A DNA stretch of 64,000 nucleotides from Ancylomarina salipaludis (GCF_004122035.1 NZ_SAXA01000006.1:177530-241529); one strand, 5' to 3'. Counted from the stretch's first letter, positions 53,982 to 63,529 are shown. Notes: generated by a model from the letters alone, not told the origin. Program-made: numbers and translations.

Positions 53982-55382
53982 TTAGAGTTTACCCAATGCT
54001 TTATCGAAAGCAACTTTTGAATTCAATAAATTAAGCGTTGCCTGGATATAAGTTGAATGAGAATTCAAATACTGTTGTTCATTATTCGAAAGTTCAGTAC
54101 TTGTGGACACACCTTCGTTAAACTTTATCAAAGTTCTTTCATAAATACGTTTGGCTATTTCGAGTCCTTTAAGGTCATTTTCATATGTGTCTTTAGCATT
54201 AACCAACGAATTGTATGAAAGGTTTAGATCCTTTTTAAGACTTTGTTCTGTATTGTATTTCAGATCTTCAATTTTTTTATAATTAATTTTTGCTTGTTTA
54301 ATCTTTGATCGACGATTAAAACCAGTGAAAATAGGCATGTTGATTTTCAAACCGATCATCGATGATTTAAACCAGGGCACATCACTTTTATAAATATTCC
54401 AGGCATCTGTACTGGTATTTTTACCATAGCTGTAAAAAGCTGAAAGATTGGGTAGGTAGCCAGCTTGCTCGTTTCTAACAATTAATTTTTGAGCTTTAAG
54501 CTGTGTATCTACAATTTTATAATCGATATGATTTTCAAGATTCAGTTCTTTGGATTCGGCTTTGGTAATTAAGAGCGGATTGATGAAAGCTTCCAAGTCA
54601 TTTTTGAGTTCAATGTCTTTTTCGATATCATAACCCATTGTAAATTTGAGAATAATAAGTGCATTTGAAATGGTTCTTTTGGCATCTGAGAGTTGATTCT
54701 CAGAACGTTTTAGCATTAGCAGCACTTGGTCAACATCAAGTTCTTCGCGAAAACCATTCTTGTAATAGGCCTCAGTTTCGAAATGTGTTTTCTTTGTAAT
54801 TGCTAAGTTTTCTTCAATGGTTCTGTAATTTTCTCTTGCCACCAATACATTATAATAGGCTTGTGCTACTAAATCTTTCACATCAATTTCTGATTTGATC
54901 TTTGAATTTTTTGATAGCTGAACAAAAACCTTAGCAGCGCTAAGACCTACAATATAAGAACCATCAAAAATTTTCTGATCCACATTAATTGTTGCAGCAC
55001 TGGCATAGGTTTGTCCAAATTTCACCGGAGTGTATTCACCTGCATTTCCTCCAAAAAATTCTGCAGGTAATAAACTTACTGCAATATCCAGATTCTTTGT
55101 ATAGTTTGCATCGGCTTTCACTTGTGGCAAACCTGTTGAAATGGCTTCCCATACTTTTTTCCTGGCCACTTTTAAATCATAATCGCTCCCCTTAACCATA
55201 AAGGAATTTTCCAAAGCATACTTTTGTGCTTCTTCTAAACTGAACTTTATAGTACCATCTGTTCGGGCTTCTTTTGTACTGAATTCTCCAGTGTCTTTTG
55301 CTTGGGCTTTGATACCCACACTTGAAAATACCAGCAAAACGATGCTCGCAATTTGTAAGATATTTTTCATTTGTACGTTCAT
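53982..55382 (-). CDS. TolC-family outer-membrane channel
   Basis: Outer-membrane factor of 466 aa. The signal peptide (ILQIASIVLLVFSSVGIKAQ) is followed by the duplicated TolC helix-strand repeats: ISTGLPQVKADANYTKNLDI in the first half and NEQAGYLPNLSAFYSYGKN in the second, with long coiled coils (EENLAITKKTHFETEAYYKN, YERTLIKFNEGVSTSTELSN). Two ATGs (55382 and 55370) are possible; both keep the signal peptide. It forms a tripartite pump with the two downstream products. Confidence 0.94.
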   Translation of the reverse strand: MNVQMKNILQIASIVLLVFSSVGIKAQAKDTGEFSTKEARTDGTIKFSLEEAQKYALENSFMVKGSDYDLKVARKKVWEAISTGLPQVKADANYTKNLDIAVSLLPAEFFGGNAGEYTPVKFGQTYASAATINVDQKIFDGSYIVGLSAAKVFVQLSKNSKIKSEIDVKDLVAQAYYNVLVARENYRTIEENLAITKKTHFETEAYYKNGFREELDVDQVLLMLKRSENQLSDAKRTISNALIILKFTMGYDIEKDIELKNDLEAFINPLLITKAESKELNLENHIDYKIVDTQLKAQKLIVRNEQAGYLPNLSAFYSYGKNTSTDAWNIYKSDVPWFKSSMIGLKINMPIFTGFNRRSKIKQAKINYKKIEDLKYNTEQSLKKDLNLSYNSLVNAKDTYENDLKGLEIAKRIYERTLIKFNEGVSTSTELSNNEQQYLNSHSTYIQATLNLLNSKVAFDKALGKL

Positions 55383-55419
55383 TCTTTAGTCGTGATTTTT
55401 TAATATTTTGAGCTTGTGA

Positions 55420-56034
55420 TCAATCTTTTTTAACAATTTTATTGAGATACTCAACGCCTTTTATACTACAGATGCCATGCAGATGATACAGGGTTAATTC
55501 CCAATGTAATTTTTCTGAGAAGACAGCATTGCTATCGTAAGTTTCGATTTCCTGATTCCAATAATTTAAATAAAAACGAATTAAAAGATTCGAAATGATA
55601 TCGATATTAAAATCATCCCGATACAGACCTTCTTTAATACCTTGATTTATATTTATGAGCAAATCCGATTTAAACAGTTCCATTTTTCTGGCCTTAAATT
55701 CTTTTGCCAGTTCGGGATGGTATTTATTTAAATCGTAATCAAATGAATGATGTTGATTTTTTAGAAGTCCCAGAACGAATTGATGAAACTCCCAATAGCA
55801 TTCAATAGCATTCAAGCCTTTATATTTTTCAGATTGAAAATTGAATCTAGGGTTCTTTAAATCCCAGTTTACAACTTCTTCAATAAGTTCATTTTTGTTT
55901 TTAAAATATTGATAAAGTGTTTTTTTGGAGATACTGAGCTTTTTTGAGATATCATCCATCGATACACTTCGGGTACCACACTGAAAGAATAAAGTGTGAG
56001 CTGATTCTAATATTTTTTGTTTTTGACTTTCCAT
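55420..56034 (-). CDS. TetR/AcrR-family repressor of the efflux operon
   Basis: DNA-binding regulator, 204 aa. N-terminal HTH: ILESAHTLFFQCGTRSVSMD with ISKKLSISKKTLYQYFKNKN; the ligand-binding C-terminal domain is diverged. It is the first gene of the RND operon, 38 bp before tolC, so the repressor probably controls its own operon through the inverted repeat at 56064-56091. The -7 element (TATATTTG, 56046-56039 on the minus strand) ends only four bases before the ATG, so the message is nearly or fully leaderless. Confidence 0.92.
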   Translation of the reverse strand: MESQKQKILESAHTLFFQCGTRSVSMDDISKKLSISKKTLYQYFKNKNELIEEVVNWDLKNPRFNFQSEKYKGLNAIECYWEFHQFVLGLLKNQHHSFDYDLNKYHPELAKEFKARKMELFKSDLLININQGIKEGLYRDDFNIDIISNLLIRFYLNYWNQEIETYDSNAVFSEKLHWELTLYHLHGICSIKGVEYLNKIVKKD

Positions 56035-56038
56035 TCGG

Positions 56039-56091
56039 CAAATATAACAGATAAATAAACTTTGGAAACTTTAATCCTTATAAAAGTTTCC
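56039..56091 (-). promoter_or_regulatory. promoter and operator of the TetR-RND operon
   Basis: The -7 box TATATTTG is at 56039-56046 on the minus strand. Just upstream, GGAAACTTT (56064-56072) and AAAGTTTCC (56083-56091) form a perfect 9-bp inverted repeat with a 10-nt spacer that covers the expected -33 position (TTTC, 18 nt before the -7 box). This fits an autoregulatory TetR operator. Confidence 0.7.
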
Positions 56092-56265
56092 TTGGTGTTA
56101 TTAAAATTTGTTAAAAGATGGTATCATGTCTATTCTACCCTTATAATAAGGGATGATTATTAGAATGTGAAAGTAGGAAGTATGAAAGAAGAACCTTGAT
56201 TCTTTTAGGCGAAATGGGAATAATAATCGGTAAATAGATGTAATATTCTATTAGTAACGAATTTT

Positions 56266-56652
56266 TTAGTTGACAAGTTTATAGCCTTTGGCTTTCCAAT
56301 CTTCGAAGCCTTTTGCCAGTGAATAAATTTTGTGTGGGTATTTTTCAGCAATCAACCAACAGGCTTTTTGACTTCGTTTTCCATATCTGCAATAGACCAG
56401 AATGGATCGTGAACTAGGAGTTGTGTCAAGAATGGAATAAAGTTTTTCCGAGCTTTCTGCAAATAGGGCACCTGCTATATAGCCTTCGATGTGATCAATT
56501 TTTCGGCTAACATCAATCAAAACATGATTGTTATCTTTTTGAATCAGAGATTGAAATTTTTTTGCACTTATCTTTTTAAATTCAATTTTCTGAGCCTGAC
56601 TTGCTAAGCCCGTCATGAGTATTAGGAGGCATATTAAGAAAATACGTTTCAT
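56266..56652 (-). CDS. secreted rhodanese-like sulfurtransferase
   Basis: A 128-aa single-domain rhodanese with a signal peptide (MKRIFLICLLILMTGLASQA), so periplasmic. The active-site loop is VYCRYGKRSQKA with the catalytic Cys at ~88; IDVSRKIDHIEGYIAGALFA and the closing KGFEDWKAKGYKLV complete the fold. Such proteins bind sulfane sulfur or act in disulfide chemistry; the specific partner is unknown. It stands 40 bp downstream of hemW on the same strand. Confidence 0.9.
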   Translation of the reverse strand: MKRIFLICLLILMTGLASQAQKIEFKKISAKKFQSLIQKDNNHVLIDVSRKIDHIEGYIAGALFAESSEKLYSILDTTPSSRSILVYCRYGKRSQKACWLIAEKYPHKIYSLAKGFEDWKAKGYKLVN

Positions 56653-56691
56653 AACGATTTCGATTATTTAAAGATTCAGTGAAAAAACAAT

Positions 56692-57825
56692 TTATTCTTC
56701 TATATAAAAGAAGTCTGACATCACATCGTTTGAAATAAAAACACCTTTGTCGGTGAGAATAATATGTTTCTTTTCAATTCTTACATCTTCGCTTTGAATG
56801 AATTTATTGGCTTTTTCCAGGCAATATTGATGGTAGAATTCACCAAATTCATTTTTAACCAACTCCAAATCCAAACCCCACATGGTTCTTAGCGATGTCA
56901 GAACATAGTCATTAAATTTATCATTAAAACTCAGTTCTTCACATTCTGAATAAGCGCCACCTTCTTCAATTGCTTTCATATACTTCAGATTGTCTGAAAT
57001 ATTCCATTCTCTTCTGTTTAAATTGTAAGAATGTGCAGAAGGGCCCAGTCCTAAATACATTTTTTGCTGCCAATAACTGCTATTGTGTCTCGATTCAAAA
57101 CCAGATTGACTAAAATTGGAAATTTCGTAGTGTAAAAATCCGTGTTTTTTCGCTTCAGAAATTAGATGTTTATACTGAGCCAAGCTAACTTCTTCGTCAA
57201 CCTCTTTAATAATTCCTTTTTTCAGTTTGTGTGTAAACACGGTATTTGGATCGTACATCAGATGGTACGATGAAATGTGTTGAATGTTTAATTCGAATAC
57301 TTTTTTCAGATTTTCTTCCCATTTTTTTAAACTCAAGCCCGGGACACCATAAATTTGATCGACCGAAATATTATCAAATCCATAAGTTTGTGCTCTTTTT
57401 ATGGCATCAAAAGCCTGTTGGCCCGAGTGACGTCGGTTCATTAGTATCAGATCTTCGTCATGAAAAGACTGAATTCCGACGGATAGACGGTTGACTGATG
57501 TATCTTTTAAAGCCTTAAGATAATCGTGAGTCAAATCATCAGGGTTAGCTTCCAGGGTAATTTCTGAATTGTCATTTATAATAAAGTGTCGCCCTACTTC
57601 AAGGATCAAAGATTGAATCTCTTCCGGGGAATAAACCGATGGGGTTCCTCCGCCAAAATAAATGCTATCGATTTTATTTCCGGTAAGGTAATTTTTACGG
57701 TCATTTAACTCTTTTTTTAAACAAGACAGCATTCTTGCTTTTGCTTGTAGGCTGATACTTTTATGAAAGGCACAGTAGTGACAAAGCTGCTTGCAAAAGG
57801 GAATATGAAAATAGATTCCTGACAT
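56692..57825 (-). CDS. hemW: radical SAM heme chaperone HemW
   Basis: A 377-aa radical SAM protein. The cluster motif is FCKQLCHYC (CxxxCxxC) followed by YIYFGGGTPS-like glycine motif (SIYFGGGTPSVYSPEE), then NRLSVGIQSFHDEDL and SVDQIYGVPGLS, all features of the coproporphyrinogen-oxidase-like family. The missing residues that define HemN activity and the NSSYW/GPSAHSYNLNRR segment fit HemW, which delivers heme to respiratory enzymes. HemW and the oxygen-independent HemN are often confused; I favour HemW on length. Confidence 0.9.
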   Translation of the reverse strand: MSGIYFHIPFCKQLCHYCAFHKSISLQAKARMLSCLKKELNDRKNYLTGNKIDSIYFGGGTPSVYSPEEIQSLILEVGRHFIINDNSEITLEANPDDLTHDYLKALKDTSVNRLSVGIQSFHDEDLILMNRRHSGQQAFDAIKRAQTYGFDNISVDQIYGVPGLSLKKWEENLKKVFELNIQHISSYHLMYDPNTVFTHKLKKGIIKEVDEEVSLAQYKHLISEAKKHGFLHYEISNFSQSGFESRHNSSYWQQKMYLGLGPSAHSYNLNRREWNISDNLKYMKAIEEGGAYSECEELSFNDKFNDYVLTSLRTMWGLDLELVKNEFGEFYHQYCLEKANKFIQSEDVRIEKKHIILTDKGVFISNDVMSDFFYIEE

Positions 57826-58015
57826 ATAGACTTGATTAAGAGTTTAAAATGAGATCTTTCATTTCAGAACGATAGAACATTTATTATATTGTATTCAATC
57901 AGATTTGAAATACAGGTGCAACATTAGTTAAAAATTGTCGTCTTTCAGATAGTTGATACCAACCAAATTAAGATTTTTTGTTTAAGCCCGATTGCTCGGG
58001 GAAAAAATATCCAGC

Positions 58016-58735
58016 ATGAATAAGTTAAGAAATATTAAGACAGGTCTAGTAGCTATACTTCTGATTTTTGCTTTTACTCATCCTGTATTGGCAGATGGTG
58101 TTAGGGGTAATGGCAAAGTTACCACAGAAAACCGTGAGGTTAGTAATTTTACTGGTATTAAAGTGAGTGGTGCATTTACAATTTACCTTACTCAAGACGA
58201 AAATTGCAGTCTTAAAGTAGTTGTTGATGAAAACATCCAGGATCTTATTAAAACGGAGGTTCGAAATGATGTGTTGTATATTAAAAATGAGAAAAGCATC
58301 CACGATACTAAAAAGATGGAATTGTACATTGGTTTTAAGAATTTACATTTTATAAAAGCGAGCGGTGCAATTTCCTTGAAAAATGAAAATAGCTTGAAAT
58401 TCGATGAGCTTGAAATTGAAATAAATGGGGCGTCTTCGGCTAAACTTGAACTTACAGCCAATAAGCTTTCTATTGACAACAGTGGGGCTTCGTCGATTAG
58501 TTTAAAAGGAACGGTTAAAGAACTAAATATTGATATATCAGGTGCAGGTAGTGTAAATGCAGTTGATTTAAAAGCGAGTGAAGCTCAAGTTGATATAAGT
58601 GGTGTTGGAACGGGTAAAGTTTATGTAGAAGATAAACTAAAAGTTAGTATTTCTGGTATTGGGTCGGTTAAATATAAAGGAGATCCTGCGATTACTAGTG
58701 ATATTTCATTTTTAGGCGTACTCAAAAAATTGTAA
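58016..58735 (+). CDS. secreted head-GIN domain protein (DUF2807)
   Basis: Secreted protein of about 239 aa from ATG 58016, with signal MNKLRNIKTGLVAILLIFAF ending near LADG. The mature part is the head-GIN beta-helix: NFTGIKVSGAFTIYLTQDEN, IKASGAISLKNENSLKFDEL, then the repeats LSIDNSGASSISLKG, LNIDISGAGSVNAVDL, AQVDISGVGTGKVYV and LKVSISGIGSVKYKGDP. Repeated ISGxGSV turns mark beta-helix coils. Function is unknown, probably an envelope adhesin-like or polysaccharide-binding domain. A terminator follows. Confidence 0.88.
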   Translation: MNKLRNIKTGLVAILLIFAFTHPVLADGVRGNGKVTTENREVSNFTGIKVSGAFTIYLTQDENCSLKVVVDENIQDLIKTEVRNDVLYIKNEKSIHDTKKMELYIGFKNLHFIKASGAISLKNENSLKFDELEIEINGASSAKLELTANKLSIDNSGASSISLKGTVKELNIDISGAGSVNAVDLKASEAQVDISGVGTGKVYVEDKLKVSISGIGSVKYKGDPAITSDISFLGVLKKL

Positions 58736-58754
58736 GTATTTTATAAAATTCGAT

Positions 58755-58796
58755 AAAGCCCCTATGTTTAAAAAAGTTAAACCTAGGGGTTTTTTG
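58755..58796 (+). terminator. terminator of the head-GIN gene
   Basis: Stem around CCCCTATGTTTAA / TTAAACCTAGGGG (one mismatch) followed by six T. Confidence 0.8.
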
Positions 58797-58891
58797 TGTA
58801 AATGTTATTGGGCTTTGAAATTTCTTCAGCAACTTTATGGCTAACTTAAAAGGGAAGTTGATTTTTTGAACGAAAACTGTAAATTTATAGT

Positions 58892-59320
58892 ATGGGTACC
58901 AATCTGTTAATTCGAAATATTATCTGGGCAATGGTTATTTTTGTTTTGTGCTCTGTGCCTGGTAATGACCTTCCCCATACTGCTATGTTTGAGATTCCTT
59001 ATTTTGATAAAATGGTTCATTTTGGCTTATTCTTTGTCATGGGAATTTTTCTTGTTGCCGAACTTCGATATCAAACAAATTTGAGTCGAATTCACATTGC
59101 CTTAATCACTTTTGCGTTTATTACCATTTATGGAGGAACAATTGAGATTTTACAAGAACGATATTTTGTAGATAGAAGTGGGGACTATTGGGATCTTTTA
59201 GCAGATGTTGCCGGAGGAATTTGTTCTGTGCTGCTGTTTCCTTTTCTAAAAAAACAAAAGGACTTACTTTTAAATCGTAAGCCCTTTTGCAATTATTCTT
59301 TTCTGAAGAAAATTTTATAA
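58892..59320 (+). CDS. VanZ-family membrane protein
   Basis: A 142-aa protein with four hydrophobic helices. The typical VanZ phrases are PYFDKMVHFGLFFVMGIFLV and TIYGGTIEILQERYFVDRSG followed by DYWDLLADVAGG. Some VanZ proteins give low-level teicoplanin tolerance, but most have no known role. The 3' end overlaps the convergent Rrf2 gene by 6 bp, and the Rrf2 terminator lies inside this coding region. Confidence 0.85.
   Translation: MGTNLLIRNIIWAMVIFVLCSVPGNDLPHTAMFEIPYFDKMVHFGLFFVMGIFLVAELRYQTNLSRIHIALITFAFITIYGGTIEILQERYFVDRSGDYWDLLADVAGGICSVLLFPFLKKQKDLLLNRKPFCNYSFLKKIL
59247..59288 (-). terminator. terminator of the Rrf2 gene, inside vanZ
   Basis: Stem AAAAGGACTTAC/GTAAGCCCTTTT (one mismatch; 59256-59288) followed on the minus strand by a run of seven T. 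It overlaps the 3' codons of the opposing VanZ gene. Confidence 0.7.
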
Positions 59321-59758
59321 ACTGATATATTCGTCAGTTTTTTCGATTTCTGTAATAAGTTTACCAACGGTTCTTTCGTTAAACAAATCGTAAAGTTGTT
59401 GGCGAATACCACCAAATTGACCGTGTACCGGACAAGGATCCTGGTTGTTTGTATCAGTTTTACATGGACGCATACCAATTAAACAATTCTCAAACATATC
59501 CAGTCCGTCAACAATCTCAACGATATTCATCAGGCTAATTTCCATTGGATCTTTTCCTAAACCAAAACCACCATGTGGACCTTTGGTTGAGCTTAGCAGT
59601 TTTTGACGTGCCAGGCTTTGAAGAATTTTTCCCAGAAATGGGGTTGGAATGTCCAGATCTTCAGATATTTTTTTGATACCAATTTTTTTACCGTCTTGAG
59701 CATTTAAAGCCAAATAGATAACCGATCGGATTGCGTATTTACAAGTATTCGATAACAT
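59315..59758 (-). CDS. Rrf2-family transcriptional regulator
   Basis: A 147-aa regulator with an N-terminal winged helix (CKYAIRSVIYLALNAQDGKK, DLDIPTPFLGKILQSLARQK) and three cysteines in the sensor loop (NCLIGMRPC and DPCPVH), the sort of arrangement that holds an iron-sulfur cluster in IscR/NsrR relatives. Spacing (Cys-x6-Cys, then x9-Cys) differs from IscR, so the sensed signal (cluster supply, nitric oxide or redox) is open. No isc/suf genes are near. Confidence 0.9.
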   Translation of the reverse strand: MLSNTCKYAIRSVIYLALNAQDGKKIGIKKISEDLDIPTPFLGKILQSLARQKLLSSTKGPHGGFGLGKDPMEISLMNIVEIVDGLDMFENCLIGMRPCKTDTNNQDPCPVHGQFGGIRQQLYDLFNERTVGKLITEIEKTDEYISL

Positions 59759-59973
59759 TCTTATTCTGTTCTAAAGGTAGTTCACTAAACATGACATGTT
59801 TAAGCCAATCTAGCTTAATGTCTTATATTATAATTGAATTATTTGACTTCTTTATCGAGAATAAATAACTCAACTGGGCAAATATAGGAAAATTAAAAGA
59901 TTAATAACGCATCTCTAACTCTGTAATTCTCAATTTATCATGATTCTTAAATCCAGACATAATTAGGATAAAA

Positions 59974-60405
59974 CTATCTTACAGCAATTTTGTCAACTCT
60001 TTTTTGGTGACGGCCACCTTCAAACTCGGTTTTAATAAAAATTTCGGCAATAGCTTGTGCTTCTTCAAAAGAGATAAAACGAGCCGGCATACCGCAAACA
60101 TTAGCATCGTTATGTTGACGGGCTAGTTCAGCTATTTCGGCTGTCCAGCAAAGTGCTGCACGAATTCCCTGATGCTTATTAGCAGTCATAGTAATACCGT
60201 TGCCGCTACCACAAATGGTAAATCCGAAATCGAATTCCTTGTTTTCTACAGCTGTAGCCAGAGGGTGTGCGGTATCAGGATAATCCATACTTTCTTCTGA
60301 ATGGCATCCAAAATCTTTAACATCGTGTCCTTCTTTGGTAAATAACTCTACCAATCGGTTTTTATACTGAAATCCAGCGTGGTCACAAGCAATTGCAATT
60401 TTCAT
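59974..60405 (-). CDS. rpiB: ribose-5-phosphate isomerase B
   Basis: Interconverts ribose 5-phosphate and ribulose 5-phosphate in the pentose phosphate pathway; 143 aa, full length. Motifs are IACDHAGFQYKNRLVE (substrate phosphate and catalytic Asp), the active-site Cys in FTICGSGNGITMTANK, and NDANVCGMPARFISFEEA. A single gene with no operon partners. Confidence 0.95.
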   Translation of the reverse strand: MKIAIACDHAGFQYKNRLVELFTKEGHDVKDFGCHSEESMDYPDTAHPLATAVENKEFDFGFTICGSGNGITMTANKHQGIRAALCWTAEIAELARQHNDANVCGMPARFISFEEAQAIAEIFIKTEFEGGRHQKRVDKIAVR

Positions 60406-60691
60406 ATTTTTTCTTTTGAATTGATCTCTAAATATTGGCTTAAGAAGCTTCCTAAGGATTATTAGAGAACAAGATAGGTTTATTATAAATGATTGTTGTT
60501 TAGCTCACAAAAGTAGTAAAATATGTAGCAAGGAAAATAAGTTTTTTTCGCAATTCCGAATTGAAATATAAAATTTAAGAATAGACTTGGGTTTTTCTGT
60601 GCTTTTTTGTCAAAAATACCGCTTATTTTCTGTTGAAATCTTTTTTTAGAAATAGCGAAATCATTTGAGTCTTCTTTTCTATTTTTGCTTC

Positions 60692-62644
60692 ATGATTGAT
60701 CAATCAACAGTACAAAAAATTTTCGATACGGCTCAAATTGACGAAGTCGTTTCTGATTTTGTGACACTTCGCAAACGAGGTGTTAACTTTTTGGGTTTGT
60801 GTCCTTTTCATAATGAAAAGACACCTTCGTTTACCGTTTCTCCTGCCAAAGGTATTTATAAGTGCTTTGGTTGTGGAAAAGGGGGAAACTCTGTGAACTT
60901 TGTTATGGAACATGAGCATCTCGATTATGTAGGGGCTTTAAAATATCTTGGAAAAAAATATCATATCGATATAGTTGACGAGGAATTGTCACCTGAGCAA
61001 GAACAAAGAAAGAATGACAGGGAGAGTATGATGATTGTCAACTCTTTTGCACAAAAATATTTTTCGGAAAAGCTTTTGCAGAGTGAAGAGGGGATGGCCG
61101 TTGGGATGAGCTACTTGCGTGAACGCGGTTTTCGTGAAGATATCATTAAAAAATTCCAGCTCGGTTTTTGTCTTGACAGTTGGAATGCTTTTTCGGAACA
61201 GGCCATTCAATCGGGTTATAAGAAACAGTTTTTGGTTCAAACAGGTTTAAGTATCGATAAAGAAAAGGGTTTGATTGACCGTTTTAAAGGTCGGGTACTT
61301 TTTCCAATTCATGGGATTGCGGGTAGAACATTGGGTTTTGGCGGTCGAATTCTAAAGAAAGATCCTAAAGCCGCGAAGTATTTGAATTCTCCCGAATCGG
61401 AAGTTTATCACAAAAGCCGTATTCTTTATGGTATCTATCAGGCTAAAAAGAGCATGGTACAGAATGATAAATGCTATTTGGTTGAAGGCTACACCGATGT
61501 TTTATCTTTTCATCAGGCAGGAATCGAAAATGTGGTTGCTTCATCGGGAACGGCATTAACAGCTGACCAGATCCGTTTGGTTAAGCGATTCACCAATAAT
61601 ATGACGATTATATATGATGGTGATCCAGCTGGGATCAAAGCTTCGCTTAGGGGAATCGATTTGGTTTTGGAACAAGAACTCAATGTTAAGGTCTTATTAT
61701 TGCCTGAAGGAGAGGATCCTGATTCGTTCTCAAGAACGATGGGCGCAACGGAATTGTCGCAATATATAGAGAAGAACGAAACGGATTTCATTGTTTTTAA
61801 GACGAATCTACTTTTGGCTGATGCCAAGAATGATCCGGTGAAACGCGCCAATTTAATTATTGATATTGTGCGATCAATCGCGATTATCCCTGATAATATT
61901 ATTCGTTCGGTCTATGTAAAGGAATGCAGCAGCATATTAAATGTTGACGAACGCGTTCTTTACACGGAGATTAATAAGATTAAAGGACGTCTTCAGGAAG
62001 AAGCCTGGAAAAATGAACAACGCTCAAATATAGAGTTGCAAGCTCAGGAAGATTCCATCGTTAATCAGAGTATAATTCGTGCCGACAATGATTGTGATTT
62101 GGAAGAGAGAGCCCTAATTCGTTTGTTACTCAATTTTGGAAAAGAAGAATTATTCCACAATCAGAATGAACAGGGAGAAGGTGAATCTATTTTGGTTGGA
62201 AACTATATTGTAGACGAATTAGAGCGAGATGAACTGGGCTCTGTCAATGAATCTTATCAAAGAGTTTTTGATGAGTACACAAGCAATAAGTTTAATCCGG
62301 ATTTTGAAGCAAAAACATTCTTTAGAGATCACACCGATTCAAAAATTGTTCAGTTGGCTGCTGATATTATGAGTGAACCCCACCAATTGAGTGGCATGTG
62401 GACTCGTAACGATAGCTATATCGAATCGGAAGAAATGAAACTAAAAGAGATTGTCCCCAAACTGGTGAACGAATATAAAGGCAAAAAAGTAAAGCTTTTG
62501 ATTGAGGAAGTGGTTAAGGAAATGCAACAAGTTCAGGAAAGTGGGGATACAGATCGTTTGATGGAGCTAATGAAACAGAAAATGGTTCTCGATCAAATTA
62601 AAAATGCCATATCGAAAGAGTTGGGTAATAGAACTGTATTTTAA
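60692..62644 (+). CDS. dnaG: DNA primase
   Basis: Synthesises RNA primers at the replication fork; about 650 aa from ATG 60692. The zinc domain is CPFHNEKTPSFTVSP...YKCFGCGKGGN (Cys-x2-His, Cys-x2-Cys); the TOPRIM core has YLVEGYTDVLSFHQAG, IYDGDPAGIKA and ILYGIYQAKK; a C-terminal helicase-binding domain is diverged. A longer frame begins at TTG 60665 but the TATTTTTG-like element just before the ATG (60679-60686) argues for the shorter start, with a very short leader. rpoD is not adjacent. Confidence 0.97.
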   Translation: MIDQSTVQKIFDTAQIDEVVSDFVTLRKRGVNFLGLCPFHNEKTPSFTVSPAKGIYKCFGCGKGGNSVNFVMEHEHLDYVGALKYLGKKYHIDIVDEELSPEQEQRKNDRESMMIVNSFAQKYFSEKLLQSEEGMAVGMSYLRERGFREDIIKKFQLGFCLDSWNAFSEQAIQSGYKKQFLVQTGLSIDKEKGLIDRFKGRVLFPIHGIAGRTLGFGGRILKKDPKAAKYLNSPESEVYHKSRILYGIYQAKKSMVQNDKCYLVEGYTDVLSFHQAGIENVVASSGTALTADQIRLVKRFTNNMTIIYDGDPAGIKASLRGIDLVLEQELNVKVLLLPEGEDPDSFSRTMGATELSQYIEKNETDFIVFKTNLLLADAKNDPVKRANLIIDIVRSIAIIPDNIIRSVYVKECSSILNVDERVLYTEINKIKGRLQEEAWKNEQRSNIELQAQEDSIVNQSIIRADNDCDLEERALIRLLLNFGKEELFHNQNEQGEGESILVGNYIVDELERDELGSVNESYQRVFDEYTSNKFNPDFEAKTFFRDHTDSKIVQLAADIMSEPHQLSGMWTRNDSYIESEEMKLKEIVPKLVNEYKGKKVKLLIEEVVKEMQQVQESGDTDRLMELMKQKMVLDQIKNAISKELGNRTVF

Positions 62645-62700
62645 ATAATGATATATAGGGTTACACTTATAATGTATCCATCCTATAAAAGAATAAATTT

Positions 62701-63204
62701 ATGAAGACTGTACTTATAGAAGATCAGGAACAGATTGATGAAATCATAAAATCGTGTGATCTGTGTTATTTGGGCGTTATTGATCCTGAGAATAGACCTT
62801 ACGTTGTGCCAATGAATTTTGGTTATCTTGATGGTTATATCTATTTGCATGGAGCAAGTTTTGGAAAATTGATTGATTCTTTAAAAATGAATCCGGATGC
62901 CTGCCTTACTTTTTGTACCGATACAGTTTTGGCTTATCAGAACGAAGAGGTTGCTTGTAGTTATAGAGTAAAAGGTAAAAGTATTGTTGCCAGAGGAACA
63001 ATTGAATTTATTGTAGATTACGACCAAAAGGTTGATGCTTTGAATGCTTTAATGGCTCAATATACGGATAGGAAGTTTACCTATAATTCACCAGCTGTTA
63101 AAAATGTTGAAGTCTACAGAATGAAGATGGATGATTTTACGGCTAAAGAATTTGGTAAATATAACGATCAAACTTTCCCTTGGATGAAGAAACATGGTAG
63201 GTAA
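62701..63204 (+). CDS. pyridoxamine 5'-phosphate oxidase-like flavin protein
   Basis: A 167-aa split-barrel protein of the Pyridox_ox_2 / nitroimidazole-resistance type: CDLCYLGVIDPENRPYVVPM, then GYIYLHGASFGKLIDSLKMN and the strand CSYRVKGKSIVARGTIEFIV. These proteins bind FMN or F420 or heme; the exact activity is not predictable. It begins 56 bp after dnaG and may be read through from it. A hairpin at 63328-63355 probably terminates it. Confidence 0.85.
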   Translation: MKTVLIEDQEQIDEIIKSCDLCYLGVIDPENRPYVVPMNFGYLDGYIYLHGASFGKLIDSLKMNPDACLTFCTDTVLAYQNEEVACSYRVKGKSIVARGTIEFIVDYDQKVDALNALMAQYTDRKFTYNSPAVKNVEVYRMKMDDFTAKEFGKYNDQTFPWMKKHGR

Positions 63205-63327
63205 ATAGTATTGTTAATGCTGTTTTTGTCTCGTTATCAACATATAAGGTTTTTTATACGCATCCTTCAATTTAAAATTGATGGTTGATATATAATATAA
63301 GTATAAGGGAATGGAATTTCTCTTTTG

Positions 63328-63360
63328 AAAAGGATAGGCGAAAGCTTATCCTTTTCTTTT
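63328..63360 (+). terminator. terminator before the rRNA leader
   Basis: Stem AAAAGGATA/TATCCTTTT around a ten-base interior, followed by C and four T. Confidence 0.65.
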
Positions 63361-63521
63361 GGTATTTTTATAAGATTTTGTGTCGTCAAAGCAGTATTTT
63401 ATAGTGAATAGAACTTGCTGAATAATCTTTTTCAAAAATAATGGATACTGCCTATCAGCGTTTTAGTAATTAAATTAAAAAAACAGGTGATTTGGATTAG
63501 GAAAGTTGAAATAAAAAGGTC

Positions 63522-63529
63522 TATATTTG
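63522..63529 (+). promoter_or_regulatory. rRNA promoter P1 (-7 box)
   Basis: TATATTTG followed by CACTCGCTTTAAG. No good TTTG at the ideal 19-21 nt spacing upstream (TTTG lies 27 nt away, TTG 13 nt away), so it is the weakest of the three. Confidence 0.5.

Noticed and set aside
56692..57825. Oxygen-independent coproporphyrinogen oxidase HemN
   Set aside because: Length of 377 residues and overall pattern fit HemW; HemN proteins are longer and carry an N-terminal extension.
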